Shown here piece by piece: positions 52,408 to 59,803 of a stretch of DNA of 64,000 nucleotides (the first letter of the stretch is position 1; each line of letters starts with the position of its first letter). This DNA is from Stieleria varia. GTDB lineage: Bacteria; Planctomycetota; Planctomycetia; Pirellulales; Pirellulaceae. The notes below the pieces were generated by a model. The model had not been told where the DNA came from. It made no database searches and worked only from the letters and a program-made list of their open reading frames with translations. The DNA is taken from assembly GCF_038443385.1 (NCBI RefSeq), contig NZ_CP151726.1, positions 4,774,001-4,838,000 of the forward strand, read 5' to 3'. The position numbers and the translations under genes are program-made.

Positions 52408-53079
52408 TTGCCCAAATTAGACAAGCGACTCAAGACCGTCGCGAGGCTGATTCGCTCGCAAACACATGCCGACATCGGCAGCGACCACGGTCACTTGCTC
52501 GCGGCGCTGCTGGCTGCCGGTCGCGTCGAGCGGGGCATCGCCATCGAAAACAAACGCCAGCCGTTTCTCAACTCGACCGCCACGCTGGCTGGCAAGAATG
52601 CAGAAGTGCGTTTCGGCGACGGCTTGGCGGCTTTGTCAAAAGGCGAAGTGCAAAGTCTCAGTATCTGTGGGATGGGCGGCGAAAGCATTGTGCGGATTCT
52701 GAACGAGAATCCTGATCGCGTCCCGTCCTCACTCGTCTTGCAGCCCAATCACAAGGCCGATCAAGTGCGCCGCTGGGCTTGGCAATCCGGCTACCATCTC
52801 CGAGACGAACAATTTGCTCCCGGGCATTGGCAGTACGTTGTCTTGGCGTACAGCAAAGCAACACCGCCTGAGTCGGAGGCACCAGATCCCGCGTACGTGA
52901 ACCTGGATCTTGAAGCAGCGTTTCTCTTTGGCCCCACCGCGATTCGAAATCCATCGAAGTCTTTTCTGGAGCGATTGCAAGAAGAACGCGAGTACCTGAC
53001 GCAAATGAAATGTCACACGCCGGTGACAGACCAGCGTCTGCGTGCGATCGACCGCCTGATGGTGCACTCCACCGTTTGA
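52408..53079 (+). CDS. trmK: TrmK-type tRNA (adenine-22-N1) methyltransferase
   Basis: The product has 223 residues from a TTG at 52408 with GCGAGGA 8 nt upstream; the frame also opens at GTG 52384. The SAM site ADIGSDHGHLLAALLAAG matches the TrmK/YqfN family. It is followed by ERGIAIENKRQPFLNS and the NxxQ-like motif ICGMGGESIVRIL, and then LVLQPNHKADQVRRWAW. TrmK methylates N1 of A22 in some tRNAs, best known in Firmicutes. The C-terminal helical extension (ERLQEEREYLTQMK) is present. A GC-rich imperfect stem-loop follows at 53075-53168 before the convergent GH43 gene. Confidence 0.82.
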   Translation: MPKLDKRLKTVARLIRSQTHADIGSDHGHLLAALLAAGRVERGIAIENKRQPFLNSTATLAGKNAEVRFGDGLAALSKGEVQSLSICGMGGESIVRILNENPDRVPSSLVLQPNHKADQVRRWAWQSGYHLRDEQFAPGHWQYVVLAYSKATPPESEAPDPAYVNLDLEAAFLFGPTAIRNPSKSFLERLQEEREYLTQMKCHTPVTDQRLRAIDRLMVHSTV

Positions 53080-53170
53080 CCCGTAGCCGCAGGCGCAGGA
53101 GACACCACCCAACGCAATGCACCGCAGAGTCAAACGCCGCTTCCGCCTACGCCTTCGGCTGCGGGTCAAA
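53075..53170. terminator. Imperfect stem-loop between trmK and GH43 gene
   Basis: TTTGACCCGTAGCCGCAGGC near 53075-53095 pairs with its near complement at about 53147-53168, with two mismatches. Its position between convergent 3' ends fits a bidirectional terminator, although no U-tract follows. Confidence 0.4.
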
Positions 53171-53208
53171 CAAAGGCTTCAGTTGTGGGGCATAACAACT
53201 GCCCGTCC

Positions 53209-54750
53209 TCAGGGGACAGGTTGCGGCGACGATGTCGGCCCCCAGACGGCCAGTACATCGGGGCCGTCGTCCTGAGGGACAAAACGTAGCCGGTCGATGG
53301 AGAGCTGTCGCGGCTCCGTTTCGGTGAGCGAAAAGTGGCGGTGATACACGATCCACTTTTCTTTGCCGTCGAGAGATTCGGTGATGCAGTGGTGCGCGGT
53401 CCCGTGTGCATAGGCGGTCGATTTCATGATCGGGTTGTATTGATACTTTTTCCATGGCCCCAAGGGACTGTCCGACGTCGCATAGCCGACCGCGTATTCG
53501 GGACTTTCAAAGTGGCTGCCGGAGTACGTCAAGTAGTACACGCCGTTGTGCTTGAGGACTTCGGGACCTTCCGCGATGGGCGCCTGGTGACGCTCCCAAC
53601 CTTGATCTGGCTGGATTAGCCGCTTTAGCGAGCTTTCGTCCACCGTGATCATGTCATCGTTCAACTTTCCGCCCCATATCTCGTTTCCACGATTGAAGTG
53701 GACGTAGTAGAAGTAACATTGCCCATCGTCATCTTGAAACACGTGCGCGTCGATGCGAATAGAATCGGGGCTCATCGGCCGGTCTCCGATCTGCTTGAAC
53801 GGACCCGCCGGCGAATCCGCGACCGCAACGCAAATCCGGGTGTCCGCCGCGTAGTACAGATAGAACTTGCCGTTTCTCTCAATGATGTCCGGTGCCCAGA
53901 AACGGGAATCCCCCCAACTGTCCTCGTTCCGTACGATGTATCCTCGATCATCCCAGTTGACGAGATTCGGCGAAGTGAACAAGCGGATGCCTCGACGCAT
54001 ATCGGGATGATCGTGCGAATGCGTGCAGTACAGGTAATAGATACCCTCGTGTAGCAAAACTGTGGGATCGGCGATTCCTGGCTTTAGCGGATTGGTGTAG
54101 GTCGGCGCTGCATTCAACGGTTCCAACTCGCGGATCACCAAATTGCGAAACCGCGATTCTCGGCCGAGAGAACGCAAACCGACTTGGCCAACGCGATTCG
54201 CTTGATCGATTCCGTCGATGATCGGGAATTCAGTTGATCCTGCTGCGACGTTATCGACAAAGACCTTGACGTTGGCGTCACGAACGATCAGCCTCAGACG
54301 GTACCAATGCGACGAGTCGATGGGACCGGGTCGACTGGCAATTTGACGCCATGCTCCTTCGCTTGCTCCCCACAGAATACTCTCCGCGCCCGCGTCCACA
54401 CCCACGTAGTAGCCGCGATAGGCGTCCACTCCGGGTTGCGAGTCAGCGACGCGAAAAACAACGCCGGCTTGGGCATTGGTTCGGACCTCAACCTCCAACT
54501 CAAAATCCTGCAAAGACTGATTGGTGAGCATCAGCCTCGGACCTTGGCCTCCCGTCACCGTGATTCCAGATGCCCCTGGACGCCATTGCCCGCCAGCAGT
54601 CGACCATCGGTCCGCCGCCAATTGTTGCAACGAGTCGCTCAAGATCACCGCACGCGATGCGTCTGGCTCTGCTGCTGCGATGGATGCACGGCCTGTGGTC
54701 GTAGTCAGTACGACGAGAACGAAGAAGAGGATGCTGGTTTGTCGAATCAT
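53209..54750 (-). CDS. Secreted two-domain glycoside hydrolase, GH43-like
   Basis: The product has 513 residues from the ATG at 54750, with a signal peptide (SILFFVLVVLTTTTGRASI). A GTG at 54801 overlapping the upstream gene is the alternative. An N-terminal concanavalin A-like (DUF1080-type) module (about 40-220) is followed by a five-bladed propeller of GH43 type. The three acidic residues are visible: the base in NPLKPGIADPTVL, the pKa modulator in IRIDAHVFQDDDG, and the acid in PIAEGPEVLKHNGVYY. Also typical are SRFWAPDIIERNGKFYLYY and SPLGPWKKYQYNPI. GH43 enzymes act on arabinan, xylan or galactan. The start lies close to the antiporter gene. Confidence 0.88.
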   Translation of the reverse strand: MIRQTSILFFVLVVLTTTTGRASIAAAEPDASRAVILSDSLQQLAADRWSTAGGQWRPGASGITVTGGQGPRLMLTNQSLQDFELEVEVRTNAQAGVVFRVADSQPGVDAYRGYYVGVDAGAESILWGASEGAWRQIASRPGPIDSSHWYRLRLIVRDANVKVFVDNVAAGSTEFPIIDGIDQANRVGQVGLRSLGRESRFRNLVIRELEPLNAAPTYTNPLKPGIADPTVLLHEGIYYLYCTHSHDHPDMRRGIRLFTSPNLVNWDDRGYIVRNEDSWGDSRFWAPDIIERNGKFYLYYAADTRICVAVADSPAGPFKQIGDRPMSPDSIRIDAHVFQDDDGQCYFYYVHFNRGNEIWGGKLNDDMITVDESSLKRLIQPDQGWERHQAPIAEGPEVLKHNGVYYLTYSGSHFESPEYAVGYATSDSPLGPWKKYQYNPIMKSTAYAHGTAHHCITESLDGKEKWIVYHRHFSLTETEPRQLSIDRLRFVPQDDGPDVLAVWGPTSSPQPVP

Positions 54751-54797
54751 GTTGCTTGATGCAGGGGAGGGCGAATTGCGAGTGAGTCCTTGCACGT

Positions 54798-55799
54798 TCA
54801 CATCGAGTAAACAAAGTAGAAAAACAGCAAGGCCGACAGGATCACTCCTGCGGCATCAGGCTCCAAGTACCAGATCCGTTTTTCCACTCGGTACAAGATT
54901 CCCATCACCGCGATGGTGGTTGTGACAATGATCCCCAACGCTGTGATCGCATGCACGGGGCCCAGATCGCTGAAAAGCGGCTTGTGATAGAATGCATCGA
55001 TCGCGACGAGGATCAAGAGATTGAACGTGTTGCTGCCGAGAATATTTCCGATCGCCAGATCGTGTGCGTCCATTCGGGTCGCTTGATACGTCGTGACCGC
55101 TTCGGGCAACGATGTGACCAATGCGATGAAGACGGCTCCAAAGAAGGTGCCGCTGAGCCCCAGGATCGTTGCGAGCGATTCTGATGTGCCCGTCAGCGGC
55201 GCCGCTAATGCTAATATCACGCCGGTGGCGCCGAGGTAGTAAAGCAATGGACGCAACCAATGCCGTGTCGGTTGCTCAGACGCTGTCTCGGGCAAGATGC
55301 TGACGGACTCGTGCGGTTCCACGGGCTCGCTGGTGACTCGGTCGACGAAGACCAATCGTACGGTGACAAAATACGACAAGAACACCAGCACGGTTCCCAC
55401 GTGGAACCTGCCCAGCGTCGGTAGTCCGGGCATCAACACACAAACGCCGACGATGGCCGCCATCATGATCGAAGCCAATGCGGCCAAAGCGTGCGCCGCT
55501 GCCCGCCGACTGAGTATCCGACCTCGTGAACGTTGAGATAAATCGATGCCCGCAAGGATCAGCAGATTGATCAAACAACTGCCCATCACCCCGCCCACAG
55601 CCATGTCGGGCAGATCATTCCACGCCAGTTGGCCACTGACGATCAACTCCGGCAAGCTTGTCGCGGCGGCGAGCAAGATAAAACCGGTGACGGATCGTTC
55701 CAAACGAAAAGCTTCCCCCAGTTGATCTGCCGACGATGCCAGAACGATCCCCGTGACACCGACACCCAGAGCAAGCAAAGTAAACCAGAAAGCGACCAT
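54798..55799 (-). CDS. CaCA-family sodium/calcium exchanger
   Basis: The product is a 333-residue inner-membrane protein with about 10 hydrophobic segments in two inverted halves. Both alpha-repeats are visible: FILLAAATSLPELIVSGQLA with GGVMGSCLINLLILAGIDLS in the first half, and AVFIALVTSLPEAVTTYQAT with IGNILGSNTFNLLILVAIDA in the second. The Ser-Leu-Pro-Glu and Gly-Ser-Asn motifs carry the ion-binding residues. The cytosolic loop between halves (SEPVEPHESVSILPETASEQ) is short, so no regulatory domain is present. It extrudes Ca2+ or exchanges cations. Its TGA overlaps a possible GTG start of the GH43 gene. Confidence 0.92.
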   Translation of the reverse strand: MVAFWFTLLALGVGVTGIVLASSADQLGEAFRLERSVTGFILLAAATSLPELIVSGQLAWNDLPDMAVGGVMGSCLINLLILAGIDLSQRSRGRILSRRAAAHALAALASIMMAAIVGVCVLMPGLPTLGRFHVGTVLVFLSYFVTVRLVFVDRVTSEPVEPHESVSILPETASEQPTRHWLRPLLYYLGATGVILALAAPLTGTSESLATILGLSGTFFGAVFIALVTSLPEAVTTYQATRMDAHDLAIGNILGSNTFNLLILVAIDAFYHKPLFSDLGPVHAITALGIIVTTTIAVMGILYRVEKRIWYLEPDAAGVILSALLFFYFVYSM

Positions 55800-56152
55800 A
55801 TGAGTTCCCGTTGGAGAGTCTCATGTTCTAACGAAAATTGGCCTGTGCGTGCGACAGGAGTGACAGAATTGCCGTCCCACGATTCCACGTTATCGCCAGA
55901 ATGGAGGGTGTTTTGTCAGTGGTATGCTTTTTGGTGGCGAGGGGGGCAGGCTAGAAAGCCTGACGTACACTAGCCCGGATGATGCGCGCAGCCTATTTTC
56001 GTGCCAATCCGCGTATGTCGTTTCGTGCAAACATATTGCGAAGACCGAAGTGAGTCGCGTGAATAAACCGGGCTAGCCGCCTTGCGGCTCACTGAATCAG
56101 CAGTCTCCTGCGCCGGGAGAGGTGACAGAAACTTGCTGGCACCCTGATGAAA
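55800..56152. repeat. Intergenic repeats: half of a REP element, MITE C, and F core
   Basis: The region between the exchanger start and the 3' end of the Lgt-like gene holds a half copy of the GTACGTCAGGC repeat at 55948-55969. It also holds the MITE at 55974-56072 and the F core (GCGCCGGGAGAGGTGACAG) at about 56112-56130. No coding frame is credible. Confidence 0.6.
55974..56072. mobile_element. Short MITE-like element, CCCGG ends (family C)
   Basis: The 99 bp element starts CCCGGATGATGCGCG and ends AAACCGGG. It is flanked by perfect CTAG duplications (55970-55973, 56073-56076). Only the first five bases of the ends are a perfect inverted repeat. The inside (GCGCAGCCTATTTTCGTGCC) is similar to 16045-16085. 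It shares target and end with the IS1380-type element. Confidence 0.6.
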
Positions 56153-56890
56153 CTACCCTTGCTGAGCTGACGTTTCCACTTGACTTCCCAATGCAAGGAA
56201 CTGTTGACGACGATCACGCCACCAAAGGACGCTGAATAGTACGATGATTGCTAGGCTGGCCCACTGGTAGGCTGTCAGATTGGCGACCAGTCGGGGTTCG
56301 GGACGAATCATCTCCGTGACCACTCGATAGGAGGCGTACAAGATGATGTACAGTTTGATCAGATTGCCGCGAAAAATTCCGCGACGCATCAGTGCCCACA
56401 ACGCGATCGCTGCGGCCGTGTGAAAGAGCGACTCGTAGATCTGGGTGGGATGTCGCGTCAGCAGGTCGATTCTGGGAAAAACGACCGCCCATGGCAAATC
56501 GCTGGGTGTGCCATAGCAACACTGTGCTTGAAAGCACCCCAAACGCCCCACCGCGATGGTCGCCGCAACCGGTACGGCAAAGGAATCGCCTGTCTTGGAC
56601 TTGATCTGCATCGTCCACTTGGCAATCTCGACGCCAAAGTAACCGCCAACCAGACCGCAAAGAATCGTCTTGCCGTTTTGAAACCACGCCGCGCCGGACA
56701 TCAAGGCATCAAGGTCACCAAACAAATACGGCAACTTCGCTCCGATCATCGCGCCGCAGAACGCACCCATCAGGACACCCAATCGTTGCGTCCGATCCAG
56801 CGATAGACTGCGCTGCGACAAACGGCTGAGCAGAAACCCCGTCGTCATGGCGGCTCCCATGATCAACGTGTACGCAAAGTCAACGTTCAT
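56153..56890 (-). CDS. Lgt-like (prolipoprotein diacylglyceryl transferase family) membrane protein
   Basis: The product has 245 residues from the ATG at 56890, which overlaps the radical SAM gene by 11 bp. Seven hydrophobic helices fit the Lgt fold. The Lgt signature region reads AVGRLGCFQAQCCYGTPSDL, with the essential Arg and final Gly kept. The Asn and Glu of the usual R-x-x-N-F-x-x-x-E are replaced by Cys. The His-containing loop of Lgt is replaced by ILCGLVGG, again with Cys. The C-terminal RHPTQIYESLFH motif, which in Lgt sits near the lipid site, is kept. The altered residues argue against ordinary lipoprotein maturation. Joined to a Tes-like radical SAM gene, it may move or hold lipid chains for that enzyme. 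Confidence 0.8.
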   Translation of the reverse strand: MNVDFAYTLIMGAAMTTGFLLSRLSQRSLSLDRTQRLGVLMGAFCGAMIGAKLPYLFGDLDALMSGAAWFQNGKTILCGLVGGYFGVEIAKWTMQIKSKTGDSFAVPVAATIAVGRLGCFQAQCCYGTPSDLPWAVVFPRIDLLTRHPTQIYESLFHTAAAIALWALMRRGIFRGNLIKLYIILYASYRVVTEMIRPEPRLVANLTAYQWASLAIIVLFSVLWWRDRRQQFLALGSQVETSAQQG

Positions 56891-58385
56891 CGATGGAGAC
56901 CAAAGGCAACGAGGGCCGTTGCGGGGCCTGTTGTCGACCAGGGCTTGAGTCGTTGCGAACGTCGACGAGTTGCGGCAACGGAACATGCCCGTCCCGATAC
57001 AGCACGTTGTAGGCAGAGAACGGAATGAGATGACCCGTGGGCAATAAATGATGCACGCAGGATTTCATCAGTTGACGCACATCGAAATTGTACGCGTCCA
57101 TGAACGACGTGATCGTGATGCGTAGCAAATCTGACTGACGCAGCGTTTGCGTGGCGGCTGCCATGAAGAATGCTTGAGCGGTTTGCGTCAAATCGTCGGA
57201 GGTTTCCGTTGCCGTCGGACGAGCGACCGCAATCGAAGGCTCGCAACCACCGGGGCCGCAGGCGGCTCGGGCCAAGTATTGGCTGACCAGAGATTTGGCA
57301 CGTTCTCGTGTGAACACGATTCCGTTGGCCAGCAAGTCCATGTTGGCCGCGATATCGATGAATCGATTCAACGGTACGGTTGTCCCGTTCCCACGATAGG
57401 CGTAGGCCAATGAATGGCCGTTGGGGTGTGCACAGGGCAATGGCAAAAAGTCCGATTCGGCAAACCACTCACCGGCTTGTTCGGCGATCGCGGCAATCAC
57501 ATCGGGAAACGTGATCCGATCTTCGAGTTGCTCTGGCAAGAAATACCTCCCGGTGTAGGTCGCGGGTTGAAAACTGACGCCGGTGATGTGTGGACGCTCG
57601 ATGGCGTGTCGAATGATCGGTCCCGGCTGATCGTCATTCACTCCGGCTTGCAGCGTGCAAACCAGCGTCGTGTTCAACCCGACTTCGCCGAGCACCTCGA
57701 CCGCTTGCAGTTTGGTTTCCAAAAGCGATTTGCCTCGCAGCAATTCGTGATGTGATTCGCTGAACCCGTCGAATTGCAGGTAGACCTCCGCGCGGTGCCT
57801 CCACTTCGCAACCGCATCACGGAACTCAGCATCCTTCGCAAAACGCACTCCGTTGGTGTTGATCATCACGACATCGATCGGCTGATCGCAGGCGTACTGC
57901 AGGATCTCCAGAAAATCTGGATGAATGGTCGGCTCTCCGCCGGACAACTGTAGGACTTCCGGTTTCCCCTCGACCTCAACCAAGCGGTCAATTGCACGCT
58001 TGCACTGCTCCAGCGTCAGATGCTTGCCACCGGGGGCGCTGCCGGCGAAGCACATCGGGCAGGTCAGGTTGCAGCTCGATGTGATTTCCAGCAAAGCGAT
58101 ACAAGTATGTTGTTCGTGTTCGGTACACAAACCACAATCGTAAGGGCAGCCGCGTTTTGATTCAGCGCCGTGGATCAGAGGTAATTTCCCGGGAGTACTG
58201 TACTGGCTTTGATCGAACTGACGGACATCAGAGCAAACAAAATCCTCTCGGACGCCGTGTGTCGAGCAGCGTTTGCGAAAGTAGACTCGCCCGTTCTTGA
58301 CGATGATCTTTGCCGGGACCAGCTCCAGACATTCGGGACAGAGGCTTTGAGTGGTTCCGATGAATGAGTGTTCTCGCAGTTTCAT
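56880..58385 (-). CDS. Radical SAM protein of the MJ0619/tetraether synthase (Tes) family
   Basis: The product is a 501-residue enzyme. An N-terminal zinc-ribbon-like part has Cys16, Cys19, Cys40 and His43 (SLCPECLELV ... RKRCSTHGV). Then comes an extra CxxxCxxC, Cys80/84/87 (RGCPYDCGLCTEH), followed by the canonical radical SAM cluster Cys105/109/112 (SCNLTCPMCF). The glycine motif is QLSGGEPTIHPDF (from 146). Further Cys pairs lie near residue 360 (AACGPGGCEP). This order is that of the MJ0619/Tes family, which couples lipid tails through sp3 carbons in archaea and includes bacterial membrane-spanning-lipid synthases. Its start overlaps the upstream stop (ATGA). The bacterial substrate is unknown. 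Confidence 0.85.
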   Translation of the reverse strand: MKLREHSFIGTTQSLCPECLELVPAKIIVKNGRVYFRKRCSTHGVREDFVCSDVRQFDQSQYSTPGKLPLIHGAESKRGCPYDCGLCTEHEQHTCIALLEITSSCNLTCPMCFAGSAPGGKHLTLEQCKRAIDRLVEVEGKPEVLQLSGGEPTIHPDFLEILQYACDQPIDVVMINTNGVRFAKDAEFRDAVAKWRHRAEVYLQFDGFSESHHELLRGKSLLETKLQAVEVLGEVGLNTTLVCTLQAGVNDDQPGPIIRHAIERPHITGVSFQPATYTGRYFLPEQLEDRITFPDVIAAIAEQAGEWFAESDFLPLPCAHPNGHSLAYAYRGNGTTVPLNRFIDIAANMDLLANGIVFTRERAKSLVSQYLARAACGPGGCEPSIAVARPTATETSDDLTQTAQAFFMAAATQTLRQSDLLRITITSFMDAYNFDVRQLMKSCVHHLLPTGHLIPFSAYNVLYRDGHVPLPQLVDVRNDSSPGRQQAPQRPSLPLVSIDER

Positions 58386-58993
58386 TTTCGACGTTTCCAG
58401 AGCGCGCGGAGCACAAAAAAGCCAGCTACCAGTCCCAAAGCTCCCGAGCCGAACATGGCAACTGGGAATATGCTCTGCACCGCTCTACTTGATCCCGAAC
58501 TCTCCATCGCCAGGATTCCAAAACACGAAGCGCTACAAGCGATGAAGAACGCGGCGCAAGCCGCAACACAGGCCGTGATCACTCCGGCAAGCGATGCAAA
58601 GAACAATCCCGACTTTTGCATCGTCGAGATTTCCTCTCCCGCGTTCCTTTTTCGGTTGGCGACCACCGCGGTCCGAATCAACGCGGGTGCAACCACGATC
58701 GCCAGCATGATGGCCAGTCCAGGAGCAGCCGTGCCGAGCGCCAACAGCACGACGACCAAACCCACAATCAAAACGATGCTGGGAAAAGTCGACTGCCCGG
58801 AATCCTCCAGCATCGCGGGCGCCGCGTACGGATTGGTGATTCCTGGTACCGGCATCGGCGCGGAGTTTGCTGGAACACGCTCGGCGTTGGCAGGGATATT
58901 GCTGTGACAAAGCCAACACGATTGCCCTTGCGGATTCTCTGCAAAGCAGGTCGGGCATCGAACCGTGCCGATTGCTATGGGGTCACTGCTCAT
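58382..58993 (-). CDS. Zinc-ribbon protein with multiple membrane helices
   Basis: The product has 203 residues. An N-terminal Cys4 zinc ribbon (RCPTCFAENPQGQSCWLCHS) is followed by a Pro-rich linker (residues 38-65). Hydrophobic helices follow at about 70-105 (IVLIVGLVVVLLALGTAAPG), 127-160 (FASLAGVITACVAACAAFFI) and 175-197. I know no family. The ribbon would face the cytosol. It overlaps the upstream gene by 11 bp and the radical SAM gene by 4 bp (ATGA), so all four genes are coupled. It might anchor or regulate the radical SAM enzyme. Confidence 0.72.
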   Translation of the reverse strand: MSSDPIAIGTVRCPTCFAENPQGQSCWLCHSNIPANAERVPANSAPMPVPGITNPYAAPAMLEDSGQSTFPSIVLIVGLVVVLLALGTAAPGLAIMLAIVVAPALIRTAVVANRKRNAGEEISTMQKSGLFFASLAGVITACVAACAAFFIACSASCFGILAMESSGSSRAVQSIFPVAMFGSGALGLVAGFFVLRALWKRRK

Positions 58994-59642
58994 CCGTCGT
59001 CCTCCCGAACCGTCGTTCAGCGTAGTGTTTTGCCATCGCCCGAAACCGTCGAATCATCTGACCCAATACAATTCCGGTGATGCCGATCGCCAACAGTGTG
59101 ATGATCTGATGGTAACGTGGAACGACGCCGATGATTCGGTCGCCGAACAAGTGAGGCCATTTTCCCATCGCGAGCAGGTATAGGTACGAGACGATCGCCG
59201 CAGCCGTTGCCGCGCGGACCAGCGGCAAACTGAATCGCAATGCGGAAAGAATCAGGATCAAGAAGTAGCCGAGAATCAACGGACTCGCCTGTCCGCCTCC
59301 CAAGCACAAGATGGCGGTGAGCAGTGCCAGGTCTAAGCCTGTGGTCACGTATGGAGTGAAGAGAGGAAAAATTCGCAGACGCAAAGAAAAATCGATCGTC
59401 AAAGCCATCAGCAACCAACCGGCGACGATGACCGTCAGCGCGACGTGAAAGATTTGATCCGGAGGCGTGTCTGATTTGAGCAGTCCACCTGGCTGATAAT
59501 GTTGAACGAGATGAACCAGGTAGAACGCGACGATGGCGAGGATCCGTAGATGGTTCGCACGGTGCTCTCCTGCCAGTTGTTGCCATCGACTGGCAACAAA
59601 CCAAGCTTCATCGTCACTCAATGTTGTTTTGGCTGTTTCCAC
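58983..59642 (-). CDS. Sensor-like multi-helix membrane protein
   Basis: The product has 219 residues from the GTG at 59642, which has GAGG about 7 nt upstream. The frame extends to 59699, but that part lies in a repeat. About six hydrophobic segments are visible. The sequence LCLGGGQASPLILGYFLILI followed by LSALRFSLPLVRAATAAAIV is the pattern of the N-terminal membrane domain of certain sensor histidine kinases, where it precedes a kinase module. Here no kinase follows; the short tail (MIRRFRAMAKHYAERRFGR) is basic. It may be a lipid or redox sensor, or simply a structural subunit. It is the first gene of the four-gene operon. Confidence 0.6.
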   Translation of the reverse strand: METAKTTLSDDEAWFVASRWQQLAGEHRANHLRILAIVAFYLVHLVQHYQPGGLLKSDTPPDQIFHVALTVIVAGWLLMALTIDFSLRLRIFPLFTPYVTTGLDLALLTAILCLGGGQASPLILGYFLILILSALRFSLPLVRAATAAAIVSYLYLLAMGKWPHLFGDRIIGVVPRYHQIITLLAIGITGIVLGQMIRRFRAMAKHYAERRFGRTTDEQ

Positions 59643-59661
59643 GGCACGCCTCAATGCGAAA

Positions 59662-59782
59662 TGTACGTCAGGCTTTCTATCCTGACACGATCCCCCCACG
59701 ATCCCTCATGCCAGCCTGGAAAGACTGAGTCACGGGGAATATGTCAGCCTAGAAAGGCTGACGTACGAAAGGCTGACGTACA
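59662..59782. repeat. REP-like palindrome cluster (GTACGTCAGGC family)
   Basis: TGTACGTCAGGCTTTCTATC at 59662 and the complementary GCCTAGAAAGGCTGACGTAC at 59747-59766 form an extended imperfect hairpin. An extra direct copy of GAAAGGCTGACGTACA follows to 59782. It is the same family as 47911-47970. It lies between the POTRA gene's 3' end and the sensor-like gene start. Confidence 0.65.
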
Positions 59783-59803
59783 TTTAACATACAGCCCCAG
59801 CGT

